Assembly (NCBI GenBank): GCA_964006375.1
Contig: OZ023267.1
Coordinates: forward strand, 22,813,739 to 22,877,738
Reading direction: 5' to 3'
Origin: Tillus elongatus
Taxonomy: Eukaryota; Arthropoda; Insecta; Coleoptera; Cleridae
Length of the DNA: 64,000 bases
Positions 10,362-26,203 of this stretch are shown piece after piece (positions within the stretch are counted from its first letter, which is position 1; each line of letters starts with the position of its first letter). A program made the position numbers and the translations under genes. The notes beneath the pieces were generated by a model, which worked only from the letters and a program-made list of their open reading frames with translations, was not told the origin of the DNA and searched no databases.

Positions 10362-13250
10362 TTAATTTTTCACTACATTAAAATATTCATTTAACGTATA
10401 AAAACACTGGTCTGATAGAAAAGAAGAAACTTGACTTTTAAACACCTTAATATTTTGGATATTTTTTAAATTATTAGGAAGATGATTAAATATTTTTAAT
10501 CCAATACAGTTTGGCGAGTCTTTTATCATCTTAGTTCTAGCATACGGAACATAAAAGTTACAAGCCTGTCTGGTACTAAAGGTATGAACATCACTGTTTA
10601 GTCTAAATTTATCACTATTTTTAAAAACATATATACACAACTCTAAAATATATAAACATACCACAGTTAAAATTTTATGATCAGAAAAGTAGACCCGGCA
10701 TGACGTCATCTTTCCTATGTTGAAAATAGAGCGTATTATTCTTTTTTGAGCGATAAAGACATCATGCAGCAAGGTAGAATTACCCCACAGACATATACCG
10801 TACCTCAGTCTAGAATCAATATAACTGTAGTATAAAGATATTAGTTGCTTTTCAGTCAAAACATTTCTTATATTTATAAATAAAAAATTAAGAGATGCAA
10901 GCCTTGAAACCAATGTCGTACAGTGCAACTTCCAGTTGAGATGTTCATCAACGTGTACTCCAAGGAACTTGTAGTTATTGACACACGTTAGGTAAGTATT
11001 GTCAACACCCACACTAAATATATCAGCTTCCCTCTGACGCGGATGAAATCTCACCATCTGTGTCTTCGAAGAATTAAAATATATCAGATACCGAGAGAAC
11101 CAACTCCTTAAGTTATTAAAAATGTGATTACATTTATTATTCAAAGCATCCTCTGTCTTTTCAGAAACGATTAGAGACGTATCATCCGCATACAGAGTAA
11201 AATGCGCATCATGGGATACTTTGTCAAGCTCATTGATGTAAAGGGTAAAAAGAATAGGGCCCAGTACTGAGCCTTGAGGCACACCAGTAGGAACAACAAC
11301 ACGCTCAGAACATACCCTACTTAGTCGTTCTGATGTCTTGAACTTTATCTCAGTATACTGTTCTCTGTTCGTCAGGTAAGAGTCAATCCAGCCAAGCGCA
11401 TTACCTCTCAAACCATAACAATAAAGCCTGTCACACAGTATCCTATGGTCAACACAATCGAAGGCCCTGCTCAGATCACAAAAAATCCCAACAGGGCACT
11501 CACCAGCCTCCAAACAAGTGACTAAGCCCTGATAGAAGCCAATGAGAGCCGTTGCAGTGGAGTGGCCTTCTCTAAAGCCATGCTGACAGGCAGACAATAT
11601 ACCACATGACTGCAAAAATTGTTCCAAGCGATTTAGATAGCTATATTCAAATACCTTTGAAAAAGTCATAGATAATGTAATCAGCCGATAGTTGTTCAAA
11701 TTAGTTGGATCATTCTTTTTTATTAAAGGAAAGCCCTTACCAACCTTTAGGTCACTAGGAAAGATACCCGACTCAAATGAAAGATTTACCAAGCAGGTAA
11801 GAGGCTTTATAATATGTCTTAAAACTTTCTTAACTAAAAAAGGTGGAATTTCGTCTCGACCGCACGAAGACTTGTTTTTTATTTTTTTTATTAACAAAAT
11901 ATACAATTCGTCTTCACTAAAAGGCAGTAAATACATTGTTTTGTTATTAGGTTTTGTCGAAACGTTTAAAGGAGGTAAGTCCTTAGGAATGTTCTTGATA
12001 ATATTTATAGGTGCTTCTACAGAGAACGAATTGAATAAGTTCGCGATTTCCCGTGGATCGGTAACTAGCCTCTCTTCGTGTCGTATTACAATATTGTTAT
12101 GTTCATTGACCTGCTTGCCATTTAGTTCCGAAATCAGATGCCATGCGGCTTTAGTCGGATTGTCAGAAGCCAGAATCCTATGTTGGCAGAAATTCCTTTT
12201 AGTAAATCTTACAAGTTTTTTATGAGCAGCCCTTGCAGCCCTGTAAGAATTATCCACCTGGGGAGAAACACTTCTCAATAAAAATAAGTCTTTAAGTCTT
12301 GAACTAGAGGCTTTGACCTCAGAAGTAACCCACTCACGGCCCTTTGATTGTTTCCTATATATCTTACGGAGTGGAAAATATAAATGAAAGTAATAAAGAA
12401 ACAATTCATGAAAATTCTTATACCCCTCATCAATGTTGCTGGCAGCAAAAACATTTTCCCAATTTTCACCAATAAGGGCACTCTCAAAGTGAAAAATAGA
12501 TTCCTCATCAAAAACTCGCGTTGAAAGAAACAGCGCTATGATTCGACTCAACTGAAGCTGTGTCAAGCTCCAACAACACTGTCATGTGGTCAGAAATATT
12601 ATTGCCAGTCGCAAGGCAGGCACCCTTGCTAGAAAAATTAAGAAAAGCATTGTCGATGGTACTAAGAGTATTATCCGTTACTCTGGTAGGCCACCCAACT
12701 ACATGAGTCATATTAAAACATTTTAGCATGTTAGACAACATATCAAACCCTTTACTTACACAATTCCATAGCAATCTAAGTTGAAATCACCAGTAAGAAC
12801 AAAACGTACACCGGGTCTGACTAAATAGTTCAGCATATCAAAAAGCTGGTTAATAAAAACACTAACATTACTTGAAGGGGAGCGATAACAATTTAAAATA
12901 CAAGTTTTAACGTCGTTATAATAACAACATATACCACAGACTTCAAATTCTTTCTCAATGCAAAATTGTTCTACATTAATTTTTTTAATGGACAGGTTAT
13001 TCTTAAAATAAATCGCTACCCCTCCTCCCTTACTGACACTTCTACAAAAGAAACTACCCAGGCTGTAACCATCGATTTTTAAATAATCGATCGAATCGTT
13101 GGTTTGCCAAGTTTCTGTGAAACACATAAAATTTACATTTTTAAAATGTACTAAGTCAATTAATAGTTCATTAATTTTGTCTACATTTAAACTCTGCGTA
13201 TTTAAAATCACAATGTTTGGGTCAAATATCACAGATTCGTTGTCGGTCGA
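10362..13250 (-). pseudogene. LINE ORF2: AP-endonuclease and reverse transcriptase
   Basis: The endonuclease part (12756-13232) has LNTQSLNVDK, CFTETW and LTGDFNLD, the usual Asn, Glu and Asp positions of AP-like nucleases. A frameshift near 12765 leads to NISDHMTV (SDH catalytic motif) at about 12595. A second shift near 12510-12560 leads to a 734-aa frame with the RT fingers (SCGRDEIPPFLVKK), FREGHSTATAL, DLSRAFDCVDH, VPQGSVLGPILF and the catalytic YADD in FTLYADDTSL. The frame then runs intact to TAA at 10362. With only two frameshifts this is the youngest-looking LINE in the window. Confidence 0.85.
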
Positions 13251-13926
13251 AGGCGCGGGAAGAAAAACCTATTTATACATGCACCAGCTGGCCAAACAGT
13301 AGGGTCCAGGGCCTTTCTGAAATTATGTTCATAAACACAAACCTTAAAAGAAGCATACTGGCCTTTATGTTTCGCTTCAAGTCTCTCACACGTCACTTCA
13401 GGAAACTCCTCCTTAAGATGCTGTTGGACTTGTTCAACGGAAGTATTTGGTTCCAACCGAAACACATGGAGAGCCACAAATTTGGGTACAGCCTTCAAAT
13501 CACTACCACTCTGTTTACTACCAACAATAGGTAAATGTCTTCTCCGTGGCTTTTTGTGGACAGTTTTCCATTCATTACTTGCACCACACTCACCAGGAGG
13601 ATCATCCCTAACTATGTCTATATATTCATCACACTTAGCAGCTGTTTGCGCTTCTAATAATGCAGTGGATAATTGCTTCCTAGTAATATTATTCTTTACT
13701 TTAGCTGTGCCACCGTCTTGAACATCACTATGTTTACTTTTGTTATCACTAACCTTATCAGATGATTTTGACGCATTGTCGGCTGAGCCAGAACGAAGCT
13801 TCCTATCAATAGTAGGTTTCTCGATTCCTCTGCTTATAGATTGGCTATCGATTGATTGACCTGATCTCGAAACCAACGATACTTTACGATTGTCTACATT
13901 ACCACCGAGAGCGGCTTTGAGACCAA
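13229..13926 (-). pseudogene. LINE ORF1 protein, N-truncated
   Basis: The frame is open from the element's 5' junction to TGA at 13229. It has a Ser/Lys/Asp-rich N-terminal half and a basic linker (HKKPRRRHLP). The C-terminal region (VPKFVALHVFRLEPNTSVEQVQQHL to FRKALDPTVWPAGACINRFF) looks like the RNA-binding-type fold found in ORF1 of several insect LINEs. Its stop overlaps the start of the ORF2 frame by a few bases (CTGTGAT), suggesting reinitiation or frameshifting for ORF2. No zinc knuckle is visible. Confidence 0.65.
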
Positions 13927-14580
13927 GAGATCGAACCCAGTACCCTTCGGTTCAGAGGTACACGTTCTTACCCCTGAACCACCGACATCAAATGCTCCTC
14001 CGCGTAAAATACAAAAAATAGGACGTGGTAATGTGAAAAATGTTCCAGAAACAAAGACAGAAAATCGAGGTACTCCTGTGAGCAGTGCGTAAAATATCTG
14101 TGTTTAGAGCACCTCCATTTTTAATGCGAAAATTGCAGCCAATTACGTGACGACTAGTTTTATTATGGTTTTTTTGTATGCCACACCATTTGAAGATTGT
14201 ACAGTTTGAACTTTTTTTTTGCTGTTTCCAAAATATTTTCTATTTTTAAGAATAATTTTTCTGTTTGTGAATTTTGTTAAAAAGGCATGTTGGTCAAGTG
14301 TATAAATCTCAGTATTTTCTGATTTGAGTCATTCAGACAATAAATGTAGTGTTTTTATCAAGTTTGTGTTTTTTTTTAATAAGTTGTAAGGATAAATATG
14401 ATTATTTTGCAGAAAAACAACAAAAACAAAGAGATTTTTTTTATTATTTCAAAGCTAGGACCCACCAGACTAGGGCTGGGAATCGAATACGAATAGTTCG
14501 AATATTAAAATATTCGAGTATTCGAATACGAATTATTTCAACGAGAGTGTATTCGAATATTCGAATCTATCCGAATAGTC

Positions 14581-14655
<75 letters not shown>

Positions 14656-15322
14656 GCTGGGAATGATCCCCAAAAGATTCTTAGAAGCACTCATCGCAGG
14701 GAGCACTAGAAGAAAAAAGTAGATCCTTCAAATAAGTGATTATGAATAATTTGTTAGCTTTGCACTGTATAGGCTCTCGTTGCTTGGTTTCAACTAAATG
14801 TTTCTAAGAACCATATAATTTTGTCGAGTAGTTCTATGAATCTTTCCGTTTCTCCACGCCTTCATGAGCCAATAAAAATCTGCAGAGAAACAGCATATAT
14901 GTCGGATTACTAAGCGGAAGGTGTCGCAACCAAAAGCACCAGCACCAATATTGTCAGTTCTATCCTGTCTATGTGTAATCGAGCGAATGCTTTTGGGTCT
15001 TGGATAAAATGGTTAATAACTCAGCAACGCATGATTTTTAAGTATCAATTGTGCTATACCGTTGAACTCGGAAGGAAATGTTGCATTCAAATAGGTAACA
15101 ATATACAGAATGTTTTGTTAAAAAATATAAAATTTATATCGATAACTGCGGCGAATGGAATGTCGTTATTGGCATCACAAATTACTAATATTTAATATGT
15201 AGACCATCTACTATAAATTATAAATTAGCCATATTTTTTTAACTAAGCACATTTTCAGCTTAAAACGCAAATACACGGGATGCATATTTATTTATTTATT
15301 TATATATGTACTTGCAAATAAC

Positions 15323-17053
<1,731 letters not shown>

Positions 17054-17273
17054 CAAGTAACGTAAATATAACTAAAAACCTAACTGCTGTTGTGATAAGC
17101 ACAATGAAACCGACATTATAATCGTCATTAATTTTTTCTAAAATAAACAATGAAAAATTTCCGGAATTATTTGAAAGTTAAGAATTAAATAGCTAATTTT
17201 CTAGGAAACAGAGGCAGATTCAAAAAATGTTAACGAGATACATTCATGGGCTTAGGGGATCGTTTATTACTGT

Positions 17274-17412
17274 GCGAATATTCGAATACTCTGCGAATAT
17301 TCGAATACTCGACGAATATTCGAATACTCCACGAATATTCGAATACTCCACGAATATTCGAATACTCGACGAATAGTCGGATACTCGAATAACTCGAATA
17401 GTCGTGAAGCTT
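17274..17412. repeat. 19-bp minisatellite in hAT-2 right end
   Basis: About five tandem units of CGAATATTCGAATACTC plus two variable bases, decaying into CGAATAACTCGAATAGTCG. Each unit has the palindrome CGAATATTCG. The same motif fills the left subterminal region (14483-14583), so it may be an array of transposase-binding sites. Confidence 0.75.
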
Positions 17413-17516
17413 TCGGAACGAATATTCGAATACACAAACGGATAAATTCCCAGGATTACACCAGACCCCACCTGGGTGATGACGTAAAATAATTCACCTA
17501 GGTGATGCCGGGTTAA

Positions 17517-18660
17517 CAGTGTTTGAATGCTTTGATCCCACATTAATTAAATAGTAATATTAGTAGAATCACAAAGATTTTATTTTCTCAATAAATTTAC
17601 AATTGACGTCCACACAGTGGATGGATTATATAACAATTAATTTAACGCAATGAAATGCTACATTAAGAAGTAATAAACGGTATTCTCTCCTTAACCGGAA
17701 AAAATCGCCGTGACCGATTTAATAGCATCTTTTTGTTTGGATACTATTTACTTTGGTGACACTGGTTTAACAATGATATTGTAAAATTACCTAGGCGTAT
17801 TAGGCCCAACAAGCGCACACAGCCTGACAACGCGGTTTTATGGATGCCTTAAAAATTAGTATAGCGTAACATTGCCACAATTAAATTTGGTGTGGAGAAA
17901 GTGTAGATAATTTTCTTTGATATAAATAATAGCAATGAGCGAATACGAATAAACAATTAACCAACATAATAGATACTTTTGAGATCATTTACGTGTCAGA
18001 TGGCTAAAAACTTAATTTGCTTTGATGATAATTTTACGGGGTAATACATAATTTAATGCTTAATTTTATTCAGGAAGTATATTAAATGATCCCGTGATGA
18101 TTTGAAGAATAAAAGTACAACAAAGAAATTAAAATGATATGATAATTACGTAACAAAGTTTTCGTTATTTCCAGTAGTGGAGGATAAGTAGAATTCTCCA
18201 GTGCAATGGAAAAGCCTAGTTTTATATGAGTTTACAACAAATTAAGGATTTATAAAAAGACTGCAGCCCTGGTGAACCATCAGTCCCATTAACTTTGGAA
18301 ACTGTATGTTTAGGATACAATTTCTGAATTTTTAATTTTTTTTTTATTTTCCACTTAGGCCGATAAGTTTATTAATAAAGTTAGTTATTAGGTTTTAGTT
18401 AGAATAATTAATATTAATAGTTTATCAACAAAGGGTAGTAACTCGACTTGTCCGGTTTGAAATTAGCGTTGTATTTTGAAGATTTATTTTTCATAACGAG
18501 TGATAAGTACAGCTACAAGATACAACACATTATTACATATTATACAGTAAAGTACATGATAATAAGGGGATTTTAAGTATTAGAAAGAAAATTTAAAACG
18601 ATAATATAAGATGTTTGCTATTGATCTTTAATATTCAGCAGATGCAAAACAAAGATCTTG
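17517..18660. other. No gene recognised
   Basis: AT-rich sequence with no coding frame, no paired termini and no repeat shared elsewhere in the window that I could see. Confidence 0.4.
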
Positions 18661-18665
18661 GGCAC

Positions 18666-18812
18666 TGTGGCTATACTTCCAAGTTGTGGAGTTCCTTGCC
18701 GGCACAAGTTTTTACTTCTCCCCCGAACCTCCAAACCTTCAAGTCCAGAATTAACAAGTTACCTCTTTCCTCCTTGTCGACACCCACGGTACGATAGTAT
18801 TTAGGCTGTGAG
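18666..18812 (+). pseudogene. Jockey/BS-like LINE 3' fragment
   Basis: Encodes the ORF2 C-terminus SKLWSSLPAQVFTSPPNLQTFKSRINKLPL and the 3' UTR start (TTTAGGCTGTGAGCCCT). The same block ends copies A, B and D. It is joined directly to mid-ORF2 sequence of another copy at about 18809, sharing only CCCT at the joint. Confidence 0.75.
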
Positions 18813-20621
18813 CCCTTCTGGACTCTTGCTAAATCTATTAAGAATAATTTCTGCAAGAGCACGTTCCCACCTCTTGAATCAGGGGATGAAATTGTTTCTA
18901 CCGCCCTGGGCAAGGCTGAACTTTTTGCCTCGTTGTTCGCCGGCAATTCTACTCTCAACCCACCTCCAAATGTTCAACCACCAACAGTCCCCAATGTTGC
19001 GCATAAAATGACGGATATCATTTTCAAAACTAAAAAGGTACGAAAGATGCTCTTTTCTCTTAATACCAGAAAAGCCTCTGGCCTTGACGAGATCCCAGCA
19101 ACTGTTCTTGAAAAATGCGCACCAGAACTTGCTCCTGTCTTGACTCGTCTGTTTCAGACATCTTACAATAGAGGCATATTCCCTAGTAACTGGAACTGCT
19201 CGAGTACAACCCGTCCCCAAGAAAGGATCCAAAGCGCTTCCTAGCAACTACAGGCCTATTTCTCTCCGTTCAGTCGTCTATAAAGTGATGGAAAAGTATA
19301 TAAACACCGAATTACTAAAATTTCTTGAAAAACACAGTCTAATCCACGACAGGCAGTATGGATTCCATCAGCGCAGATCAACTGCCGACCTCCTTTTCTT
19401 TGTCACCCATTCTTGGAACAAATCTATGGAACTACACGGTGAATCCCAGATTGTCGCTCTAGACATATCCCAAGCATTCGACCATGTCTGGCACGCAGCG
19501 CTGTTTAATAAATTTCCGGCCTATGGCCTACCACCAAAACTCTGTACCTGGACGGCAAATTTCCTCTCCAACCGGAGCATTTCTGTTGTCGTGGCTGGCC
19601 ATTCCTCTAAAACTGTATACAATTAATGCAGGAGTTCCTCAAGGTTCAGCTTTAGCCCCTACTTTGTTTCTTCTCCACATCAATGACCTCTCACTAGCAC
19701 ATCCAACCAAGTTCACAGTTGCGCGGACGACAGCATCCTCCACTCAAATATACAATATTCTGAGCCTGTCTCTTTAGCCCAATCAGATGAGGATCGCAGA
19801 CTCATGGAGGGTTCTGTCTCCATGGATCTCCAAAAAATATTAGACTGGGAAAGTAGAAATCTTGTACAATTCAACCCCACCAAATCTTAGTCTTCCTTTA
19901 TATCTCATAAGAGATACACCATCCCTAGACCCATCACAATGAACAACCAAGTTATTCAAAGTAATGAGTCCTTTTCTCTTGCTGGCATTTCTGTGGATCG
20001 AAATCTTAATTGGCACCAACATGTCACAGCAATTGCTGAAGCGGCTGCTAAGAAATTAAGTTACCTCTTCCGGGCTCGCAAATACTTTTCACCAGCTAAT
20101 CTATATACCTTATATACTTTACAAATAAAGCCAAACCTCGAATACTGCTCCCACATCTAGGGTGCCGCTGCCGGTTTTACACTCGCTATCCTGGACTCTA
20201 TTCAGAAGAGAGCTATACGTCTCATCGGTGACCCTACCCTCACCCAAAGACTACCATCCCTTGCCCACCGAGGTGCCGTTGGTGCCCTCTCTCTCTTTTA
20301 CAGATATCTGCACGGGCACTGCTCGGAGAAGCTTTCTTCCATAGTTCCGCCACCTGCTGCCCCCAACATATCTACCAGGGGAACAGAGCGAATGCACCCT
20401 TTTACTGTCTAGGTCACCAGACATAGAACATCTTGTTATGTCTGCTCTTTTGTCCCGAGGACTTCCAAGTTGTGGAATTCCTTGCCGGCACATGTTTTTC
20501 CTTCTCCTCGGAACTTCCAAACCTTCAAGTCCAGAATTAGCAAGTTGCCTCTTTCCTTCTTGTGGACACCCACGGTACGATAGTATTTAGGCTGTAAGCC
20601 CTCGTGGTGTGTTGTTGAAAT
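18809..20621 (+). pseudogene. Jockey/BS-like LINE ORF2, copy A
   Basis: Starts in the linker between endonuclease and RT and runs to the LINE 3' end (GTGTTGTTGAAAT). RT motifs in order: LNTRKASGLDEIP (fingers), ISLRSVVYKVMEKYI, HDRQYGFHQRRSTADLL, VALDISQAFDHVWH and AGVPQGSALAPTLFLLHIND. The catalytic YADD region is frameshifted (near 19725). SVDRNLNWHQHVTAIAEAA and the thumb/C-terminal part follow. At least three frameshifts and several stops. The 3' flank is shared with copy B. Confidence 0.85.
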
Positions 20622-21020
20622 ATATGGACAATAATTGATATACTGAATTTATTCCATTTGGCTTTTCACACACTGTATAATGTATTCAGAAAGTTTCTGT
20701 AGTTTTTCATTTCCTACAGCTGACTTAATTTACTAAAAGTCGATTCCCCAACGTTTTGTGAAATTTTTGTGTTGTACAACAGTTTGTGCTCTTTTGAAGA
20801 AATTTTGTTACGAATAAAGGTTCTTAAAGGCAATTTTTTTCTCTAAAGAAATTCGTTAAATTTCTTACAGAATTATAAAACGACATGCTTATTCTGCTGC
20901 TGAGGCGAAGCAAAAATGTAATCCATTTAATGTCTGTTTAGTTAACTTTTTAACTCATGAACTTAATAAGCAGTGCTCGCTTGGCTTTGTAAACTGTGCG
21001 AAAAAATCCTGGAGAATTTG
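20622..21020 (+). repeat. Flank shared with copy B (segmental duplication)
   Basis: About 390 bp beyond the LINE 3' end match 23117-23448 plus 24996-25060 with minor differences. LINE D and the 45.8 kb copy lack it, so it is flank rather than LINE. It holds the intact target (TTAAC-TTTTT-AACTCATG, 20942-20959) of the Helentron found in the other copy. Confidence 0.75.
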
Positions 21021-21084
21021 CAGTTGCACACCTGATTTTTAAACATCATTTTCTAAATACATCTCAAATCTACTCATGAAAAGG

Positions 21085-21400
21085 TCCGAATGAATAGAGT
21101 ATGCTTTCGTTATGGGGACGATTTTTTGCAGTATTTAACACAAATATATTCAAAGTAGATGATTTTATTAAATAGACTGAATTGTCAATTTGATTCACTA
21201 AAATTCACCCACGAATTAGAAGTTAACAATAAATTTCCTTTTCTAGATGTACCAGTTGTTAAATATAACGACTCTCTTGAATTGGCTGTCCACAGGACGG
21301 AAACTACCACTCTAAGTTACATTGCCAAATGACTCGCATCATACGTTTGCACAAAAAACGGCCGTTTTTAATTTCTTAGTAAATAGATTAATAAAATTTT
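21085..21400 (+). pseudogene. Penelope-like reverse transcriptase remnant
   Basis: FRYGDDFFAVFNTN (from about 21108) is the palm motif with the catalytic DD pair. KVDDFIK and, after a shift near 21188, LKFTHELEVNNKFPFLDV follow, a conserved stretch of Penelope-like RTs. HRTETTTLSYIAK precedes the stop at 21330. Only about 100 residues survive. It ends before LINE copy B at 21414. Confidence 0.65.
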
Positions 21401-21413
21401 CGTTAAGTAAAAG

Positions 21414-23116
21414 TAGCCCTGGACAAGGCTGAACTTTTTGCCTCGTTGTTTGCCGGCAAGTCTACTCGCAACCCACCTCCAAATGTTCAACCACCAACAG
21501 TCCCCAGTGTCGCGCATAAAATTATGGATATCATTTTCAAAACTAAAAAGGTACGAAAGATGCTCTCTTTTCTTAATACCAGGAAAGCCTCTGGCCTTGA
21601 CGAGATCCCAGCAATTGTATTCAAAAAATGCGCACCAGAACTTGCTCCTGTCCTGACTCGTCTGTTTCAGACATCTTACAATAGAGGCATATTCCATAGT
21701 AACTGGAAAACTGCTTGAGTACAACCCGTCCCCAAGAAAGGATCCAAAGCGCTTCCTAGCAACTACAAGCCTATTTCTCTCCTTTCAGTCGTCTCTAAAG
21801 TGATGGAAAAGTATATAAACACCGAATTACTAAAATTTCTTGAAAAACACAGTCTAATCCACGACAGGCAGTTCAACTGCCGACTTCCTTTCCTTTGTCA
21901 CACATTCTTGGAACAAGTCTATAGAACTACACGGTGAATCCCAGATTGTTGCTCTAGACATATCCAAAGCATTCGACCAGGTCTGGCACGCAGCGCTGTT
22001 TAATAAACTTCCGGCCTATGGCCTACCACCAAAACTCTGTACCTGGACGGCAAATTTCCTCTCCAACCGGAGAATTTCTGTTGTCATGGATGGCCATTCC
22101 TCTAAAACTGTATCCAATGAATGCAGAAGTTCCTCAAGGTTGAGCTTTAGCCCCTACTTTGCTTCTTCTCCACATCAATGGCCTCTCACTAGCACATACA
22201 ACCCAGTTCACAGTTGCGCGGACGACAGGATCCTCCACTCAAATATACAATATTCTAAGCCTGTCTCTTTAGCCAATTAGATGAGGATCGCAGACTCATG
22301 GAGGGTTCTGTCTCCATGGATCTCCAAAAAAATATTAGACTGGGAAAGTAGAAATCTTGTACAATTCAACCCCACCAAATCTTAGTCTTACTTTCTATCT
22401 CATAAGATATACACCAGCCCTAGACCCATCACAATGAACAACGAAGTTATTTAAAGTAATCAGTCCTTTTCAATTGCTGGCATTTCTGTGGATCGAAATC
22501 TCAATTGGCACCAACATGTCACAGCAATTGCTGAAGCGGCTGCTAAGAAATTAAGTTTCCTCTTCCGGGCTCACAAATGATTTTCACGAGCTAATCTGTG
22601 TACCTTATATACTTCACAAATAAGGCCAAACCTCGAATACTGCTCCCACATCTAGGGTGCCGCTGCCGCTTTTACACTCGCTATCCTGGACTCCATTCAG
22701 AAGAGAGCTATACGTCTCATCGGTGACCCTACCCTCACCCAAAATCTGATATTCCTTGCCCACCGACGTGCCGTTGGTGACCTCTCTCTCTTTTATAGAT
22801 ATCTGCACGGGCACTGCTCGGAGAAGCTTTCTTCCATAGTTCCCCCACCCGCTGCCCCCAACAGATCTACCAAGGGAACAGAGCGAATGCACCCTTTTAC
22901 TGTCCAGGTCACCAGACATAGAACATCTTGTTATGCCCGCTCTTTTGTCCCGAGGACTTCCAAGTTGTGGAATTCCTTGCCGGCACATGTTTTTCCTTCT
23001 CCTTCGAACCTCCAAACTTTCAAGTCCAGAATTAACAAGTTGCCTCTTTCCTCCTTGTCGACACCCACGGTACGATAGTATTTAGGCTGTAAGCCCTCGT
23101 GGTGTGTTGTTGAAAT
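21414..23116 (+). pseudogene. Jockey/BS-like LINE ORF2, copy B
   Basis: Colinear with copy A from CCCTGGACAAGGCTGAAC to the 3' end. It has LNTRKASGLDEIPAIV, then TGA at about 21716 and a ~22-bp deletion at about 21870 that removes YGFHQRR. SKAFDQVWH and the C-terminal SKLWNSLPAHVFPSPSNLQTFK are present. It shares the 3' flank with copy A, so A and B arose by duplication of a segment rather than by two insertions. Confidence 0.85.
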
Positions 23117-23448
23117 ATATGCTCAATAATTGATATACTGAATTTATTCCATTTGGCTTTTCACACACTGTATAACATATTCAGAAAGTTTCTTTAGTTT
23201 TTCATTTCTTACGGCTGACTTATTTTACTAAAAGTCGTTTCCCCAACGTTCTGTGAAAGTTTGGCGTAGTACAACAGTTTGTGCTCTTTTGTAGAAATTT
23301 TATTACGAATAAAGCTGCTTAAAGCCAATTTTTTTCTCTAAAAAAAAATTCGTTAGATTCCTTAAATAATTATAAAACGACATGCTTATTCTACTGCCGA
23401 GGCGAAGCAAAAATGTAATCCATTTAATGTATGTTTAGTTAACTTTTT

Positions 23449-24990
<1,542 letters not shown>

Positions 24991-25060
24991 TTTTTAACTC
25001 ATGAACTTAATAAGCAGTGGTCGCTTGGCTTTGTAGACTGTGCGAAAAAATCGTGGAGAA

Positions 25061-25485
25061 TTTACTTTAACAGTCAAAAATTCCGTCAGACTATTCAGTT
25101 GATAGACACTTTCCAATTATCCCGTTATTAATTTTTAGATGAATATAATTTATCTAGCCATTGCAAAACTCTCTGTGCATGGCAACATAAAAATCAACCT
25201 TCACATTCTAAAATGATTCGACAAAAATTGATGCTTTTAAACATTACATTCAAATCACGCTTTATATTATATTAAAAAGCAGATTACACTATGTTAAGTT
25301 GACCAATATTGCTTGGTAGACATCGAATTCTGTCTAATCGCTTTAACTTTTTTAAGCCATGTCAAGAACGAATCTATTAAGTAATTAGGTTTTAATGAGT
25401 GACGTAATTTATAATATCGCCAACACTTATTTGTATTTGAAGCACCTACATAAGACAAAGTACACACCAGACTGATAAATAAAAG
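25061..25485. other. No gene recognised
   Basis: Unique-looking AT-rich DNA between the duplicated flank and the next Helentron. Confidence 0.35.
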
Positions 25486-25764
25486 TTCGGGGCGCAGCAA
25501 GTGCGTTATGGTAGTGAATTTTCATTAAATGCTTTAATTTTGAACAACTCAATTTTCTATAAAGTTAGAAAGTTGAATTTTGGTATGTAGTAAAGTACTT
25601 TGCAATGCAACATATCCACCAAATTTCATTAAAATATCTTCGTAATTTTTGGAGAACCTTATCCGATTTTCCTGGATAACGAACTCATCCAAGCCATTAA
25701 TAAAAGAAAGGTACTTGCAGAGTTTCATCCAAAGTGGTTAATTCTTTTTTGAGTTATCGGTTGG

Positions 25765-25830
<66 letters not shown>

Positions 25831-25870
25831 CATATACAAATTTATTTATTTTTAATAAAAATTCACTAAA
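25486..25870 (-). mobile_element. Short Helentron-like element, reversed
   Basis: Begins TTCGGGGCGCAGCAAGTGCGTTATGG (hairpin arm changed by one base), then the GAGTTATCGGTTGGATAC block, TA tract (about 25770-25828) and the 5' end AAAAATTCACTA at 25858-25869. It lacks the CCGGGGTCAG block, so it is internally deleted. Confidence 0.7.
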
Positions 25871-26113
25871 AACTTAATATACAAGAGTCAGGTTAACGAT
25901 TGCCACGAAAACAATAAGTAATTTTTGTCACTTTTAACTAAATCGAACTATTTCTGATGTTTCTCTGGAATGGAAGGAAAATTTTAAACGGCGAGAACTG
26001 ATTCAGCCGTTTCTGAACAAGCAAAAAGAATTATGAAGAACATATTTTTCTCGTAAAATGAATAATTAGAAAGTTTCTCCTCTTGGCAACCCCATCCGGG
26101 GACATCCGGGACA

Positions 26114-26116
<3 letters not shown>

Positions 26117-26200
<84 letters not shown>
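26117..26200. repeat. (TA)n microsatellite without Helentron flanks
   Basis: About 42 TA units between CCGGGACATAC and CAGGTCTCCC. Neither flank matches the Helentron blocks, so this tract has another origin. Confidence 0.8.

Positions 26201-26203
<3 letters not shown>

Larger units (their letters stand above)
10278..13926 (-). mobile_element. Non-LTR retrotransposon inside the SINE
   Basis: The minus-strand LINE ends in an AATAAAGG plus (ATT)n tail at 10278-10310. It is flanked by GAGAT (10273-10277 and 13927-13931). The uninterrupted SINE sequence is seen at 54170-54200 (CCTGGGATCGAACCC), so both junctions are secure. ORF1 is open right up to the 5' junction, so the copy is 5'-truncated inside ORF1. 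It carries ORF1 then ORF2 (endonuclease and RT) in the order typical of Jockey/CR1-type elements. Confidence 0.85.
9982..13988 (-). mobile_element. SINE, family A, copy 2, split by a LINE
   Basis: SINE parts lie at 9982-10277 and 13932-13988. The outer junctions carry CAAATG (9976-9981 and 13989-13994), a target duplication. Deleting one copy plus the insert restores an in-frame piggyBac reading (LGATN then APPRK), which confirms the insertion. The tRNA-like head is the 13932-13988 part, read on the minus strand. Confidence 0.8.
8411..14152 (+). pseudogene. piggyBac transposase, dead and interrupted
   Basis: Starts MSYYEKEQAKL, with early stops near 8510. The best block (8759-9469) contains FRGRCSFRQYIPNKPTKY and SGSNQSLTFNNWYTSYEL, diagnostic of piggyBac. 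In the family the catalytic Asp residues sit in TIDE, VDS and DNW contexts. Here they read TIAE, VVS and NNW, so all three are changed. A frameshift at about 9468 leads to KREIPLTLLELKNRPSKSSMFAFQK (9484-9560) and HDGEIDESTG. Another part runs ALIEATLQQRINNPRLTREL to LGATN at about 9981. A SINE then interrupts. The Cys-rich C-terminal domain (CLEHLHF, CENCSQLRDD) ends at about 14152, with TGC and other finger residues lost. Not functional. Confidence 0.85.

Noticed and set aside
11692..12225. 177-codon plus-strand frame
   Set aside because: It is antisense to the well-supported LINE RT frame, a shadow.
26117..26200. Assigning this TA tract to a Helentron
   Set aside because: Neither conserved flank block is present.
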